A stretch of DNA of 64,000 nucleotides, taken from contig CM060709.1 in assembly GCA_030686995.1 (NCBI GenBank), forward strand, positions 128,432,373-128,496,372, read 5' to 3'. This document shows, one piece after another, positions 46,861 through 60,135 of the stretch. The number at the start of each line of letters is the position of its first letter. Position 1 is the first letter of the stretch. The translations under genes and the position numbers were made by a program. Source of the DNA: Artemisia argyi (taxonomy: Eukaryota; Streptophyta; Magnoliopsida; Asterales; Asteraceae). The notes beneath the pieces are model-generated. The model had not been told where the DNA came from. It saw only the letters and a list, made by a program, of their open reading frames with translations, and did no database searches.

Positions 46861-49800
46861 TGTAACAATTCGCAATTTTAGATTAATTACTACTCCTGAA
46901 AAATTTCACTATTCACTTTTACTATTCATTTTCCCAAAATTTGATTTTTATTTCATATTCTCGTGTGATAAATCATTTTCATGGAAAATTAAAAGTTTGA
47001 CACTCATCAGATCATTTTCGCGAAAGTTATTAAGGAATTACACGTTTTAGGGTAAAACGTCATTCAAAAATTCTACGCACAACGAAACTCGACCGCGTTA
47101 ATTTTCCCCGTATCAGAAAAATGTTTGATACACTCATGATTTATTTGAGAATAAATCATGACTGAGAAAAACGTGACCAAATAAACCTCGGCCGTCAAAA
47201 ACAGGAATTTCCATTTTTAAGCGTTTTTACTTAGCCGTAACTTTAGCCTATACCTGCACCATGTTTCTATGACGATTTGAGTTTTCACATTTTTGGAATA
47301 AGTCAACATATTTTTTCCCGCCTCCTTTGACCAAAAATCATTCCTTGATTTTATAAATCATTCCTTGATTTTTAGGCTTACGGTTTTATGTCTAAAAGAC
47401 ATTAAATACCAACCGACACTAGACTGAGCCCAGTCTAGACATTATAAGTAATTTTAAATCATTATTATCGTATTAGAAAAGTAACATTTTACTTTTTTCA
47501 ATTTTACACAATATTCGTACGTTTTACGTATTACGCGTTTTAGACCCGTGTTTCTAGTTTTAGCAGGGTTTTAGCACCCCAATGGAACCTACCACTCATT
47601 TTATATTTTATTATGGAGTATAATAATATGTTTAACCATACTTTCAAGTTCCACATTTTTACGATACCCGGTTTTACGTTTTGAGGCTTAATCATTTACG
47701 GTTAACATTTCCCTGAGTCAAAACTAACACAATATTTAGGATAATATCATCCAAGGCACACCTCACCCTCCCTAGCCTCATGAACCGCCTATAAGGGGGG
47801 GGGGGGGATTCACCACCGTTGTGGCCTGATCTCATGCATAGAGCTCTTAGATCATTACATGTGTTAAACTTGGTCACCAAGTTTAGGAAAATATCCTAAT
47901 CTTGTAACTTCCTCAAGCTCATATATAACCCCCTCCCCCTCCTTTGTACGCCACACATCACACACACAAACACCATAACCTTAGCTCATTTACTTCCAAT
48001 TTCATGAAAGTATCAAGTGCTACAACAACATAGAAACTCTAGTTTGGTTTTGATTCATCAAACTACTTCCAAACCCTAGAAACTTTTGTGATTTCTCTTG
48101 AGTTTGAATCTACTCAAGTCACCTCAACTTTCATCATCTTTCTTTCAAGAATACAAGGGTAGAAAGATTGCAAGAAGTGAAGTAGGTTGAAGCTTAAGTC
48201 TATCAAAGTCGTTACCTTACATGTTAACTTCCTTTCTTAATTGAAAGCCAAAAGTTGTAAGCAAAACCCTAACATAATTCTTGTTAAATATCATATTCAT
48301 GCTATTTACATATCATTCATGCTATATATTGTCTTATGATCATGTCCATGATGTATAAAAATGAGTAAAACAAGTTATTGTAAATGATTGTTAAGTTAAG
48401 TTATTTAAACAAGTAAACTAGTGACTTTCTTGGTAAAATCTGATCAAAATGGTAAAATTATGATATTGTACCATTACATATTGTAGTAGAGGACCTAACA
48501 AGGAAACCATAGCAATTTGAACCACCTAAAACGAGTATACGAGTCAAAAGTTATGACCATTTGAAGTTACTAAAACTTTGCGGCAAAACTGCCAAAATAC
48601 CTTCAGAACATAAAACACGCAAAAAGAGGCCCTTCTGCTCCGTTTCATGAAAAAGTTAAATCACGAAAGTTGTCCGGAATCACGTTTTCTTCAAAAACTC
48701 AGGAGCACGTATCCAGAAAACCAATAATGAATGAGATTTTCTTCAGTTTCTTAACAGCTATTTTATATATATAAGTCACTATATAATAGTTGTGGTTTAA
48801 TAAGACCAAGAGGTCTAATGACCTAGATTCAAGACCACAACCATGGCTAGAGCCAAGGTTGAGTCTCAAGACCATGGAACAATGATCAAAGGTCATGGCA
48901 AGGCCATGACTAAATGACCATATAAACTTACTTAGGCGAAAACATGAGCTAAAAAGTTGGCGATAACTTATACATACAATTTGGATCTACTTCATCTAAA
49001 GAACCATGAGATCTTACAAGTAATTGTCATACAAGATTTAAGAAACTCATCCTAATAACAATCTTCATGTAAAAATAAACTTTCCTAAGTTTATTCAAAT
49101 ATTGGACATGTAACTTTTCGGATCAAAACTTATATATATATACTTTATCAAATACTACAATAGTAGGGAGCCTCATGTGAGGAGTTCATTAAGTAAGCCG
49201 TCGAGATGAGTTGTCGATTTACGAATTAAAGTGTCCTGGCTCCTCGAACGTTTACTACATGACTTCTGAATTATGTTGGCCCGAACGGTAGTAAGCGATA
49301 TATAAACCATACATGTTTCATAAACCATTTCTTTTCAAAGACTTATACTACACTAAGTACTACATCATGGACTAAATGCAAGACATATATAGGCAATTCT
49401 TCATATTCTTAGACATTATTCCAAACCTAAGTTGCAACAGTTATTCTAGGTTGCTCGTAGAAGTTCTCACGGCATATCCATCATTCTCATTATACATCAT
49501 CCAACTCACGGTGAGTTCATAGCCCCACTTTCCATTACTTAATTGTTTTACAAACCCTTGGGGGAATACATGCTATTATTTTTCAACCGAACACAATGCT
49601 TTTCAATTGTATGCTTGCCTGATTGTTTTATTATAATTAAGTACTATCCTTGCTAAAACCAATATCCCTTATTATGAACCATTTAATCACTAGTAATAGT
49701 GAGCGCGAATATTGTGAATAGGCCTATTGGGATTGACGAATCCCATTTGTATTGACTAAGTTCAAACAAATGCATTAATATTTGAAACATAGGTATGATA

Positions 49801-50289
49801 GCAAAGTACCTACCGAGATAACTCCGCCGATTGATATTGGTACCCGTTAACGTTTTGGTGTCATGAGCTTAGTGTAATAATACGTTTTATGGGCGTATAA
49901 CAACGTAGCCCATCGTTTTCGAGTCTAATTAACTCACACTACCAACATATTGTGTTCAACCATCTAATAAACTCTATGAATTTCACTCAACCTTTGTGTT
50001 GACCTCTTAAGCATGTATTTCAGGTCCATGATGATCAACGATGGCAAGGAGGGACACGGATATTCAAGAGGGCTATAAAATTTATTATCATTCGAAAACT
50101 CATTTAATGTAATTTGTAAACATGGAACCATCTGGGACCTCATTTTGTAATATCTGATATTTATAAAATTTGAATGATAAATCTTTTAAAACGACTCAAT
50201 TAGAGTTCGTTTTCTATTGTTATGACTGTTGTGCCGTCGAGTAACACCCAGTTTGAATTCCACTGCATCATTGAATTGGGGGTGTTAAA
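46861..50289 (+). mobile_element. Long solo LTR (3.43 kb) nested in the 5' LTR of element A
   Basis: It starts TGTAACAATTCG and ends GGGGGTGTTAAA, nearly the inverted complement at the tips (TGTAACA/TGTTA). Flanks are ACGGC (46856-46860) and ATGGC (50290-50294), a 5-bp duplication with one mismatch. The matching point in the 3' LTR of the same element (about 55705) is uninterrupted. No gag or pol is present. Its last kilobase is homologous to 13.8-14.7 kb and 14.7-15.9 kb. Its size suits Tekay-type Ty3 LTRs, an inference only. Confidence 0.8.
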
Positions 50290-50383
50290 ATGGCGTCACA
50301 AATAGATCTAGGCAATACGATTTTATCATGGCGGCGAGTTGACGGCGTCACAATCTAACACATGACGCCGTCATGATGTAATA

Positions 50384-50393
50384 TCTATATATA
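50384..50393 (+). promoter_or_regulatory. TATA box of the 5' LTR of element A
   Basis: CTATATATAG is also present at 60606-60615 (element B) and near 41490. It is missing from the 3' LTR of A. Confidence 0.65.
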
Positions 50394-51367
50394 GTTTTCC
50401 AAATTTCATTCATTAGTGTGCAACTTTGAGGGAATAAACCCTAGTCCGAATTTTATCAGTTTTTCAAGGGTTCCAACCCCTTGATCCTTCCATGTTCAAT
50501 TGAAGATAAGTATTCATTCAAATCATTCAATATGACTATGTGTTGTGTGATTATATCTTACGCTTGTCTTCTCTTTAACATGCTAGGCTAGATTTTTCTT
50601 GTGTTTGCTTAGATATAGTGAAACCTAGATGTTGATTATGGGTTGATTGTTTGTTTATAATTGCTACAGATGATTGTATTCGATGTTAGGCTTAAGAAAA
50701 CTGGCAGACTTCCATTGGTAACTTGCTTGAACGTCTTAAGAAACATGATCGGAGGTGTACTACGATTTTTGGTTGTATTTAATGCGTAGGAGAATTCTAA
50801 TGATCCCATGTTAGGAGCTTCTAACGGCTCGACAAAGGAGTGAAGTAGGATCCTATAGAGTTAGGGAATATTATACACGGCCCTACGACTAGTATTAAGA
50901 AATATGACCCGTCATCCATGCAATTGTAACAAGCTAATCAACCTGTAAAAGATATCTAGGGAGTAATGAAATCTAAGTAAACACAACTTTCCTCATTATT
51001 GTTCCACCACATTAGTATAATAGTTGTATTTTCATTTCTTTTATTTTATTTTGATTGCATCTTTAGATTAATTGGGTTAGTTGACTAGCAACTAATTCCG
51101 CCCACTCCTTCAAAACCCGAGATTTTTACTTGCTTTCATAAAAATATAAAAATACAAAAAGAATCATTCCTCACCTCTAGACCTAGTTTATTAGGCTTTC
51201 TAATCCTAGCGACACTATTCCTGAGTTGAATGATCAATCCCCCGGTACTTGTCACTATACTATACTACAACGATCAGGTACACTGCTTGGTGGGGGTTGT
51301 AAACTTCTCGAGATCCCTTGAGAAGTAAAACCTGTTGCGAGGGTCCGATCCCCACGTATCAAGTTTT

Positions 51368-51380
51368 TGGCACCGCAGCC
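51368..51380 (+). promoter_or_regulatory. Primer-binding site of element A
   Basis: TGGCACCGCAGCC lies six bases after the LTR end. Element B has TGGCGCCGCAGCC. This is close to the TGGCGCCGTTGCC site of Athila elements, which is complementary to the 3' end of tRNA-Asp (recalled, not searched). Confidence 0.75.
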
Positions 51381-51531
51381 TGGGGAATAGTTATTGTCTA
51401 GGTTAGGATTTCTTTTTATTAGGTCTACTTGCTAGATCCCTTTCTAGTAAGGTTTTATTTTTATTTTTAGGTTTTCTTTAATCTATCTCATTTCTTCGTT
51501 CCTTTATTCGTAAGCTTTACTATCCGACATC

Positions 51532-53802
51532 ATGGAAGGTGGTAACATCTTTGAAACCATCAACCCACCACAATAAAACCACCCAAAAAACCCACCACTA
51601 GAAACCAACCTCCTAGGCCCCGAACTTTAGGAGAGTATTCCCGTCCTAGCCACCAAGGCTATCGAAAACACTATTGAGCTCACTCAAGGAGCCAATGTGT
51701 CCCCCTTGCAATCCGACACCATCCGGTTGGTGCAAAGCAGATGTGCATTCCATGGACTTCGTTCCAAAGATCCTAATCAACATATCAAGGATTTCCTTAA
51801 AATCGTAGATTCCATAGACCTTCATGTTGTAACTAGAGAGTCGACCCGATTACGTCTATTCCAACTCTCTCTACGTGATCAAGCTAGTCAATGGCTTGAA
51901 CGTTTACCCGCGGGATCCATCACCTCATGGGATGATCTCACCACTCGATTCCTTGCTTAATTTTTCCCACAGGGGAGAACTACCAAGCTTAGAAATGATA
52001 TCTTGATGTTCCAACAACGTCAAGGTGAAACTCTATATGAAGCATGGACTCGTTTCAAGGACTTACTACAAAAAGTCCCTCATCATGGCATAGATCTTTG
52101 GCTCCAAGTCCAAATCTTCTACGACCACATCGATCTCTCCACAAGGCGAACCATTGACCGATCGGTCGGTGGCAAGCTACATGATCTAAGTGCGGAAGAA
52201 TCATGAGAACTCATAGAAGATCTTGCTCTCTATGACAACGAAAGTTGGAATGATCCCCGTGATTTGAACAAAACGGTCGAGAGAATATCTTTGCCTTCGA
52301 ACAATTCTAGCACTCCCGACCGTAGGATCATGGAACTTGAGGACCAAGTCAAGTTTCTCATGAAATCTTGCGAAGCTCCTAAGCCTTCAAGCCAAGTGAA
52401 CAAAATCACTTCTTCATGCGAATTATGTAGTGGTCCCCACGACACTCGTGATTGCGTGGAACTCCCCGGACAAGCTTTAGCGGATTACGCATCCTCGCGT
52501 ACCGACGAAGTAGGAGACAAGTGGTACATTTTGAAACCCGAGCCAAACCCTTACAGTGATTCCTACAACCCTTCTTGGAAAAATCACCCGAACCTTATGT
52601 GGAAACAAAACCAAAACATGCCCCAAAACAATTCTTCCAATCCACCTAATCGTTACCAATCAAACGGTCCACCCTATAACCATAATTTCAACAACAATCC
52701 TTCCAATAACTGTGGTAGTACCAATAATCTTGAAGGATTGATGTCCAAATTTATGGCATCTAAAGAAGCTCACATATCTAAGTTTGAAACCGAATTCAAT
52801 CAACAACAATCGGAGATGACCAATAAGATTGACAACTTGTTGAAAGCCCTTAACCACCAAGTGCTAACTACACCTAGGAAGGACACTAGGGACACTAGTA
52901 GCGGAATCCAAATTAATGACCCCTCATCATCCAAACACGTCCACTTTTTCAATGTTGTTACCATTAAGCCAATAGATAAGAATATAGAAGAAAGTGACAA
53001 GGATGAAGTTGGAATAGAAATTGGACCTAAGGATGAGATTAAGGAAGTTGAGGATATTAAGAAAGAAAAGTTAGAGGAAGTAGAAAACCTAGAGGAATAC
53101 TTTGATAAGTTACCCACCAAGGAAGAACGGGAATATCATAAGGATCTATTCGATGACCCCGAGACACCATACGTCCTTGGTTCTCCCCTTATCAAAGTAG
53201 GTGATCCCTCTAACATTAACATACCATGCAACATTGGGCATATGCATGTGTGGAAAGCGTACATCGATCTTAGGTCTCCTATAAACATTATGACTAGGAC
53301 CTATTATAATTGGGTAATGAAGAAGAAACTTGGATATAGGATGATGCCTAACACGAATTGGATGAGCAACTTTGTAGGAAGAGTGAAAGGATTACATGTC
53401 TTTGTAGAAAACTTCACTTATATGACCGGCTTTGTGATTGTAGAAGATATTCGTCCGGTAATAGATGGTTGCTTAAGTCAAGTAGTATTTGGACGACCGT
53501 TTGTTGAAGCCTCTAAGATGAATTATGACCCGTCCTTAGGGATAGTTAGATTCAAGGATGAGAACTATGATATTGCTTACCAGATGCCCTATAAGATTGA
53601 AAAATACTATCTTCTATCAAACCTTGAAAAAGAACGCAAGCAAACGGTTTTCTATAGGAATGATGAGGATAGACGTAGAGGAGTAGATTATGTCATGAGT
53701 AGAATACTCGGTTTCTACAAGGAATGTTTGCAACTAGGTCTGGAATACAAAACTAAGATTGGAGATGACCTAGAGAATGAGACCAATGATGAGGTCACGT
53801 AA
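51532..53802 (+). pseudogene. Gag/protease-like frame of element A, with stops
   Basis: Capsid-type gag core LRDQASQWLERLPAGSITSW and LMFQQRQGETLYEAWTRFKD (about residues 105-190), then a Cys/His stretch CELCSGPHDTRDC, an Asn-rich linker, a coiled acidic region (EEVENLEEYFDKLPTKEERE), and a retropepsin-like domain. Where an active protease has D-(T/S)-G, the sequence is YIDLRSPINIMTR. Stops at 51574 (TAA), 51958 (TAA) and 52204 (TGA) correspond to CAA, CAA and TGG codons in element B. Two compensating one-base indels lie between 51595 and 51680. The last 512 codons are open. Confidence 0.88.
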
Positions 53803-55330
53803 TTTCCCATGACCTTGAGTCTAGCTACAAGACTCGTAAATAAAGAAAAGCGCTTCTTGGGAGGCAAGCCATGTTTTGTGTGTTTGATTTTTAATTGTTT
53901 GATTACTATTTATTTCTGTATGCATGCTTTATTTTTATTGTTGGTAGTCATGTGTCAAAATTAAATTGTGAAAATGCTTTATTTTGTTGTTTAACTTCAT
54001 CTTAACTTCATATAAAGGTATTTTGCAAAAGCTAAATGTAAGGGGAAACCCCAAATTTGTTTCTAAGAATGAAATTGATCTTGATTCGCCTCAATATTAA
54101 ATGAACATGTATATTAGTATTTGTTAGAGTCAAATGCTTGTATCGAGTCATAATGATGTTTTGCAGGATTTTTCAGGAAGTAGGACATAAGTTTTCCAAA
54201 AATTTTCCAGAAACTTAACATAAAGATTTCTGTAGGTCACTTTTGACGGCGTCAGGAGTTAACTCCTGACGGCGTCACGTGTAAAATTCTGGAAATTTTG
54301 CGAGTTTTGTTTTTCTAACGGAGTCTTAAGGTTTTTGTTAATTCTTTAGTTTCATAAACTCCAGGAAATCTGCAAACATTCATTCCACAAGCATTATATC
54401 TTAAATTGTTTTCTAGGATTTGTTAGTATATATAGATTGCCGCCGATTTTATGCGAGGTTGCCTTGATTGTTTTCTCAGGTTTAACAAGTTATATATGAC
54501 AAGAAGATGATTTATTTTTCTGGAAGGGAAGCTTTGAACATTCATTTTCTTGGAGGAAGATCTAACCTTGTTGATACACTATCCACACCGAACGAATCAA
54601 GGGAGTATTTGTTTTCATTCTTTTACCTATTCTACTTTTACATTCTTTAATTGAACATTAGGGACAATGTTCATCCTAAGTGTAAGGGGAGGGTAACTGA
54701 TGATACCTTATAGGATACTATTGCACTTGAGTTTGTTTGTTCGATGGTAGGTGTGTAATAAAACTAAGAGAAATACTTGTTAGCGTAATTTTAGCGCCAA
54801 ATTTAAAATTTTTTACAACATTTAGGAGTGAAACTTTAGCCTTAACAAGCGTCTCATGGATAGGAGTTGTATGACTAGCACAATTGTACATGTAATTAAC
54901 CAAGATGATTAACTCGCCACCAGTAAATATTGCCTTTATCCAACAAAACCGTGTTTTCCATATCCCTACACCTAACGTTGTAACCCTTTAAAAGACCTCT
55001 TTGATAGTTTATCCTAGGTGCTTACGCCGAGTGGTGGAGGTTTGATCCTTTCCCAAGCCTATGGTAATCTATTTGCTCTGACAGGTAGTGAGAGATGTTT
55101 TCCATTTCCTTATTGTGATATATACTTTATTACACCCGAGAGATGTAAGTATCTAAACACTATTTGTGAGGTGCTAGTATATGACCTCTGTGCTTGTCTT
55201 TGGTTTTTAGTGGAACGATTATTTATTGTAATTACTTTTATATTAGTGTTAAATAACCCCTAACTTGTATTTTGATTAGAATAAAAGCGCATTTGCTTGA
55301 GGACAAGCAAATCTCAAGTGTAAGGGTATT
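53803..55330 (+). other. Non-coding 3' internal region of element A
   Basis: No pol domain in any frame. It contains CTGACGGCGTCA at 54274 and TTTTGACGGCGTCAGG at 54241, like the LTR motifs. Before the 3' LTR is GAGGACAAGCAAATCTCAAG then TGTAAGGG, a purine-rich tract and context typical of Athila 3' ends. Confidence 0.7.
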
Positions 55331-56633
55331 TGATGAGGCGAAAAGTGTACCGCTTTTAAGGGGTCATTTAAGCCCGAATTCGAGATTATTTGATCAAATA
55401 TTGCCCTAAATCGTTCCTTTTGTCATTTTAGGTACTTTTGAGGAAAAATCTAGAAAAGAAAGCGTTTTGGACGTTTTTGGAGCATAAAAGTGAAGAAAAC
55501 GGCAAAGTCTCAAATTTCCTTGCTGGAACAGTACCTGACGGGGTCAAGATGTTGTACATGACGGCGTCAAGAGTTACAAAAGAGGTGGAAGTGGAAAATA
55601 CACGTGACGATCCAGAGTGTTTTCAAGCCTAGGACCTGACGGCGTCACCCAAAGCCGTCAGGGTCCAAACATTAGTGACGGCCCAGAGTATTTCTACACA
55701 TGACAGCATCACAAATAGATCTAGGCAATACGATTTTATCATGGCGGCGAGTTGACGGCGTCACAATCTAATTGAAGATAAGTATTCATTCAAATCATTC
55801 AATATGTCTATGTGTTGTGTGATTATATCTTACGCTTGTCTTCTCTTTAACATGCTAGGCTAGATTTTTCTTGTGTTTGCTTAGATGTAGTGAAACCTAG
55901 ATGTTGATTATGGGTTGATTGTTTGTTTATAATTGTTACGGATGATTGTATTCGATGTTAGGCTTAAGAAAACTGGCAGAATTCCATTGGTAACTTGCTT
56001 GAACGTCTTAAGAAACATGATCAGAGGTGTACTACGATTTTTGGTTGTATTTAATGCGTAGGAGAATTCTGATGATCCCGTGTTAGGAGCATCTAATGGC
56101 TCGACATAGGAGTGAAGTAGGATCCTATAGAGTTAGGGAATATTGTACACGGCCCTACGACTAGTATTAAGGAATATGACCCGTCATCCTTGCAATTGTA
56201 ACAAGCTAATAAACTTGTAAAAGATATCTAGGGAGTAATGAAATCTAAGTAAACACAACTTTCCTCATTATTGTTCCACTACATTAGTATAATAGTTGTA
56301 TTTTCATTTCTTTTATTTTATTTTGATTGCATCTTTAGATTAATTGGGTTAGTTGACTAGCAACTAATTCCGCCGACTCCTTCATAACCTGAGATTTTTA
56401 CTTGATTTCATAAAAATATAAAAATACAAAAAGAATCATCCCTCACCTCTAGACCTAGTTTATTAGGCTTTCTAATCCTAGCGACACTATTCCTGAGTTG
56501 AAGGATCAATCCCCCGGTACTTGTCACTATACTATACTACAACGATCAGGTACACTGCCTGGTGGGGGTTGTAAACTTCTTGAGATCCCTTGAGAGGTAA
56601 AACCTGTTGCGAGGGTGCGATCCCCACGTATCA
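55331..56633 (+). repeat. 3' LTR of element A, promoter deleted
   Basis: 1303 bp, colinear with the 5' LTR except for one 143-bp gap. CACAATCTAA is joined directly to TTGAAGATAAG (about 55770), removing the TATA box and the predicted start region (50359-50501 in the 5' LTR). Confidence 0.88.
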
Positions 56634-56987
56634 GTTGATAATGGTCAATCTCGACACATTGAGGGTTTAAAGCTGTATAAGCCTAAAACTCAATATGTGT
56701 GGGGTGTCAAGCCGAAACAAAAACCTCAGCCTAAGAAAAGTGGTACTTATGAGGGGGTTAATTTGGTTGAGACTAAGAACACGTTTAATGCTCTTCAAGA
56801 TCAGGATGATGATTTTAGTGTTCATGATGTGGGAGAGACTAGTGGAGGTAATGATGTGAAGAAGGCAACGAATATAAATGACCAAACAAATGAAGATAGC
56901 GATAGTGATGTGGAGGAGGTGTTTTCTGAAATTGAGACCAACACTAAGGGGGCAAGCACTCCCTCTAATATAGATTCTAATGTTTAG
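56634..56987 (+). pseudogene. LINE ORF1, 3' part
   Basis: It resumes the frame broken at 46483: ...KGKKVD then NGQSRHIEGLKLYKP, ending in an acidic, Ser/Asp-rich tail (DSDSDVEEVFSEIETN). The stop TAG at 56985-56987 overlaps the ORF2 start ATG at 56980 by 8 bases. Confidence 0.85.
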
Positions 56988-59900
56988 TATAGCCTCTTGG
57001 AACATAAGGGGTTTGAACCACACCCCTAAACAATCAGAGGTTCGGCAAGTTGTGAATGAGAATAATCTTAGTGTATGTGCCATTTTGGAGTCTCATGTGG
57101 ATATTATGGCCTTGTCTAAGGTGTGCTCTAATGTGTTTCGTATTTGGGAGTGGTCATCCAATGTTAGTATGTGCGTCAAGGGATGTCGAATTATCCTTGG
57201 ATGGAATAAGGATGTTGTGGATGTTCTAGTGGTCGCTCAATCTAACCAAGCGATGCATACCAAAATATTTCACAAAGCTGATAACAAAGTTATGTTTTGT
57301 ACTTTTGTTTATGCAGGTAATAATCCTATGGAAATGAGGAATCTTTAGGCTGATCTCGATTTGCACAAGCATGTGGTGCGTGGGTACCCATGGATTCTAA
57401 TGGATGATTTTAACGCAACTCTTAATATGGAAGATAGTCACGCTGGATCTTCTTTGCTGAGCTCGGCTATGTGTGACTTTAAAGATTGTGTCAAGCGAAT
57501 TGAGGTCCTTGGTATTAATAGTTTTTGTCTCCATTTTACATGGAACCAAAAGCCAAAAGGTAAAAATGGGATTCTCAAGAAGCTTGATCATATTATGGGC
57601 AACTTGGATTTTGTGGATATGTTTCCTGGAGCCTATGCTCTTTTCCAGCCATATAGGATCTCAGATTATTCTCCCGATGTGCTTAAACTCCCTTCTCTTT
57701 TGGTTTCCAAGCCTAAGCCTTTCAAGTTCTATAACTTTCTTTCTCATAAACCGAAGTTCCTGGAAGTGGTAGCTAATCAATGGAAGTCTCAGGTTGAGGG
57801 TCATGCTATGTTCCGGGTTGTTCAAAGAATGAAAGCCTTAAAGAAGCCGTTTCGCAAGCTACTTCATAACCAAGGTAATTTGCATGAGCGTGTTAACAGA
57901 TTGCGGGTTGAGCTTGATGAGGTTCAAAAAGCAATTAACTTGGACCCTTCTAACAACTTATTGCATGACGATGAGACTGTTTATATCCAAGGTTTCAATG
58001 AGTCCAAGCTTGATGAGGAGCGTTTTCTTAGACAGAAGGCAAAAATTGAGTGGCTTGCGGTTGGGGACTCAAATTCAACATACTTTCATAAGTCTATTAG
58101 AAATCATAATCGAAGAAGCCGTATTGATGTTATAACGACTTGTGATAATATGGAGGTTATGGGTAATTATGTTCCTGAGTTCTTTGTTTCGCATTATGAA
58201 TCATTTCTTGGTAAGAGTAGCGTTTGTGTTGATCTTGATACGACGGGGCTTTTTACTAAGAAGGTTTCTGATTCGTCTAATAATCACATGACACGGCAGA
58301 TTACAAATGACGAGATCAAACGTGCCATGTTTGACATTGGGGACGACAAAGCCCCGGGTCCGGATGGGTATACATCTGCCTTTTTTAAAAAATGTTGGGA
58401 TGTCGTCGGTCAGGAAGTTTGCATGGCCATTCGTGATTTTTTTGATAATGGGCAGCTGCTAAAAGAGGTTAACCACACATTCCTTGCTTTGATTCCTAAG
58501 GTGGCAAATCCATCATGTGTTAATGACTATCGTCCTATATCTTGTTGTAACGTAATTTATAAGTGTATTAGTAAGATTCTCACCAATCGAATTATTAAAG
58601 GGATTAAAGAGGTTGTTAGTGAAAACCAATCCGCTTTTATGCCCGGAAGACGTATTTCTGATAATATTCTTCTTACACAAGAGCTGACACACAACTATCA
58701 TCGAGATAGAGGTCCTCCTAGGTGTACGTTTAAAAATGGATATCCAGAAAGCGTATGACACGGTGGATTGGCGGTTCTTGGGCTTCATTCTTAAATGCTT
58801 CGGTTTCCATCATACCATGATCAAATGGATTATGGCTTGTGTTACGTCTCCTTCATTTTCAATTTGCATCAATGGTGACATTCATGGTTTCTTTAAAGGA
58901 AACCGAGGATTGCGTCAAGTTGATCCCCTGTCTCCCTATCTCTTCACATTAGTTATGGAAATTCTTACTTTGATATCGCTAAGAAGGGTGCGATTATCAG
59001 ACTCGTTTCGGTACCATAAGCATTGTGAGGATCTTAAGCTAATTAATCTTTGCTTTGCGGATGACCTTTTTCTCTTTGCACGAGGGGATGTTGAATCAGC
59101 TAAGGTTATTATGGAATCCCTTGATGAATTTAAATAGGTTTCGGGATTGATTCCAAGCATTCCCAAGAGCACGGTGTTTTTTTGTAATGTTTTGAATCAT
59201 GTGAAGATCGCTATCCTTAACATTATGCCATTTTCTGAAAGTGATATTCCGGTTAAATACCTTGGTGTTCCTCTTATTTCCTCTAGGCTTCTTAATAAGA
59301 ATTGTAAAATTCTTGTTGAAAAGGCTCAAAACCGAATAAGAGATTGGAAGAACAAGTCGTTGTCGTTTGCATGTAGACTTCAACTTTGCAAATCTGTTAT
59401 CTCTTCCATCCAGGTGTATTGGGCTTCAGTCTTAGCGATACCTATGGGTACCATTGACGATATTCATCAGCTTATTCGGGGTTTTTATGGTGTAATGGTG
59501 ATTATAAACGTGAGAAAGTGAAGGTTGCATGGGATGACATTTGCCTTCCTAAACATGAAGGAGGTCTTGGAATTCATTGTCTTAGGGTTTTCAACCTTGC
59601 CCTAATGTTAACGCACATCTGGAACATTGTTTCGAATAAGGAATCGCTTTGGGTACGTTGGATCCATACGTACAAACTTCGAGGTCGTACCTTGTGGGAC
59701 ATTTGTCCTACAGCTACCATGAGTTGGGGTTGGTGCAAAATTCTTCAATTGCGGGATGTTATTAAACCTTACTTTTGGATGCAGATTGGAAATGGGTTAA
59801 ATACCTCGTTATGGTATGACATGTGGTGTACTAAATGCCTTTTATATCGTTATATCTCGCCAAGGGAAGTCACTAGAGAAGGGTATAACTTACGTACATG

Positions 59901-60135
59901 TGAGGCTGACATTATTGTAAACGGTGCTTGGAACTGGCCTACTTTATGGCTCTCAAAATCCCCTGAATTAGGGCTCATTACAAATCCTACTCTCACGGAT
60001 AATGAAGATTACATGTGGTGGCGCGATAGAAATGGTAATCTAACTGAGTACTCCGTGAAATATTCTTGGGAGGCTTTAAGACCATGTGGCCTTGATGTCT
60101 CTTGGTGCGATATTGTTTGGTTTTCCCATGGCATC
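56980..60135 (+). pseudogene. LINE ORF2 (endonuclease-reverse transcriptase), broken and cut by element B
   Basis: Order of domains: APE-type endonuclease (SWNIRGLN, ILESHV, DDFNA, SDYSP) and reverse transcriptase ([73 protein letters not shown]), then the post-RT region NKSLSFACRLQLCKSVISSI and the KHEGGLGIHCLRVFN block usual before the zf-RVT domain. Breaks: TAG at 57346, one extra A near 58734, TAG at 59135, and a frameshift near 59500-59518. In the endonuclease the catalytic His of SDHSP is Tyr. Element B ends the frame at 60135, so the rest of ORF2 lies beyond the window. Confidence 0.9.

Larger units (their letters stand above)
46484..51361 (+). repeat. 5' LTR of element A, containing a nested solo LTR
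   Basis: Without the nested 46861-50289 block and its target duplication the LTR is about 1.44 kb, matching 1446 bp for element B. The U3 holds repeated TGACGGCGTCA-type motifs. A TATA box CTATATATAG is at 50384-50393, and ATTCATTAGTGTGCAACTTT follows. Confidence 0.9.
46484..56633 (+). mobile_element. Athila-like LTR element A, gag-only, inserted in LINE ORF1
   Basis: LTRs 46484-51361 (enlarged by a nested insertion) and 55331-56633 both start TGATGAGGC and end CACGTATCA. The target duplication is a perfect GTTGA (46479-46483 and 56634-56638). The primer-binding site at 51368 and a purine-rich GTGTAAGGG next to the 3' LTR are in place. Between them are a gag/protease-like frame and 1.5 kb without coding sequence. 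There is no reverse transcriptase, RNase H or integrase, so the element could move only with help from a relative. Confidence 0.9.
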
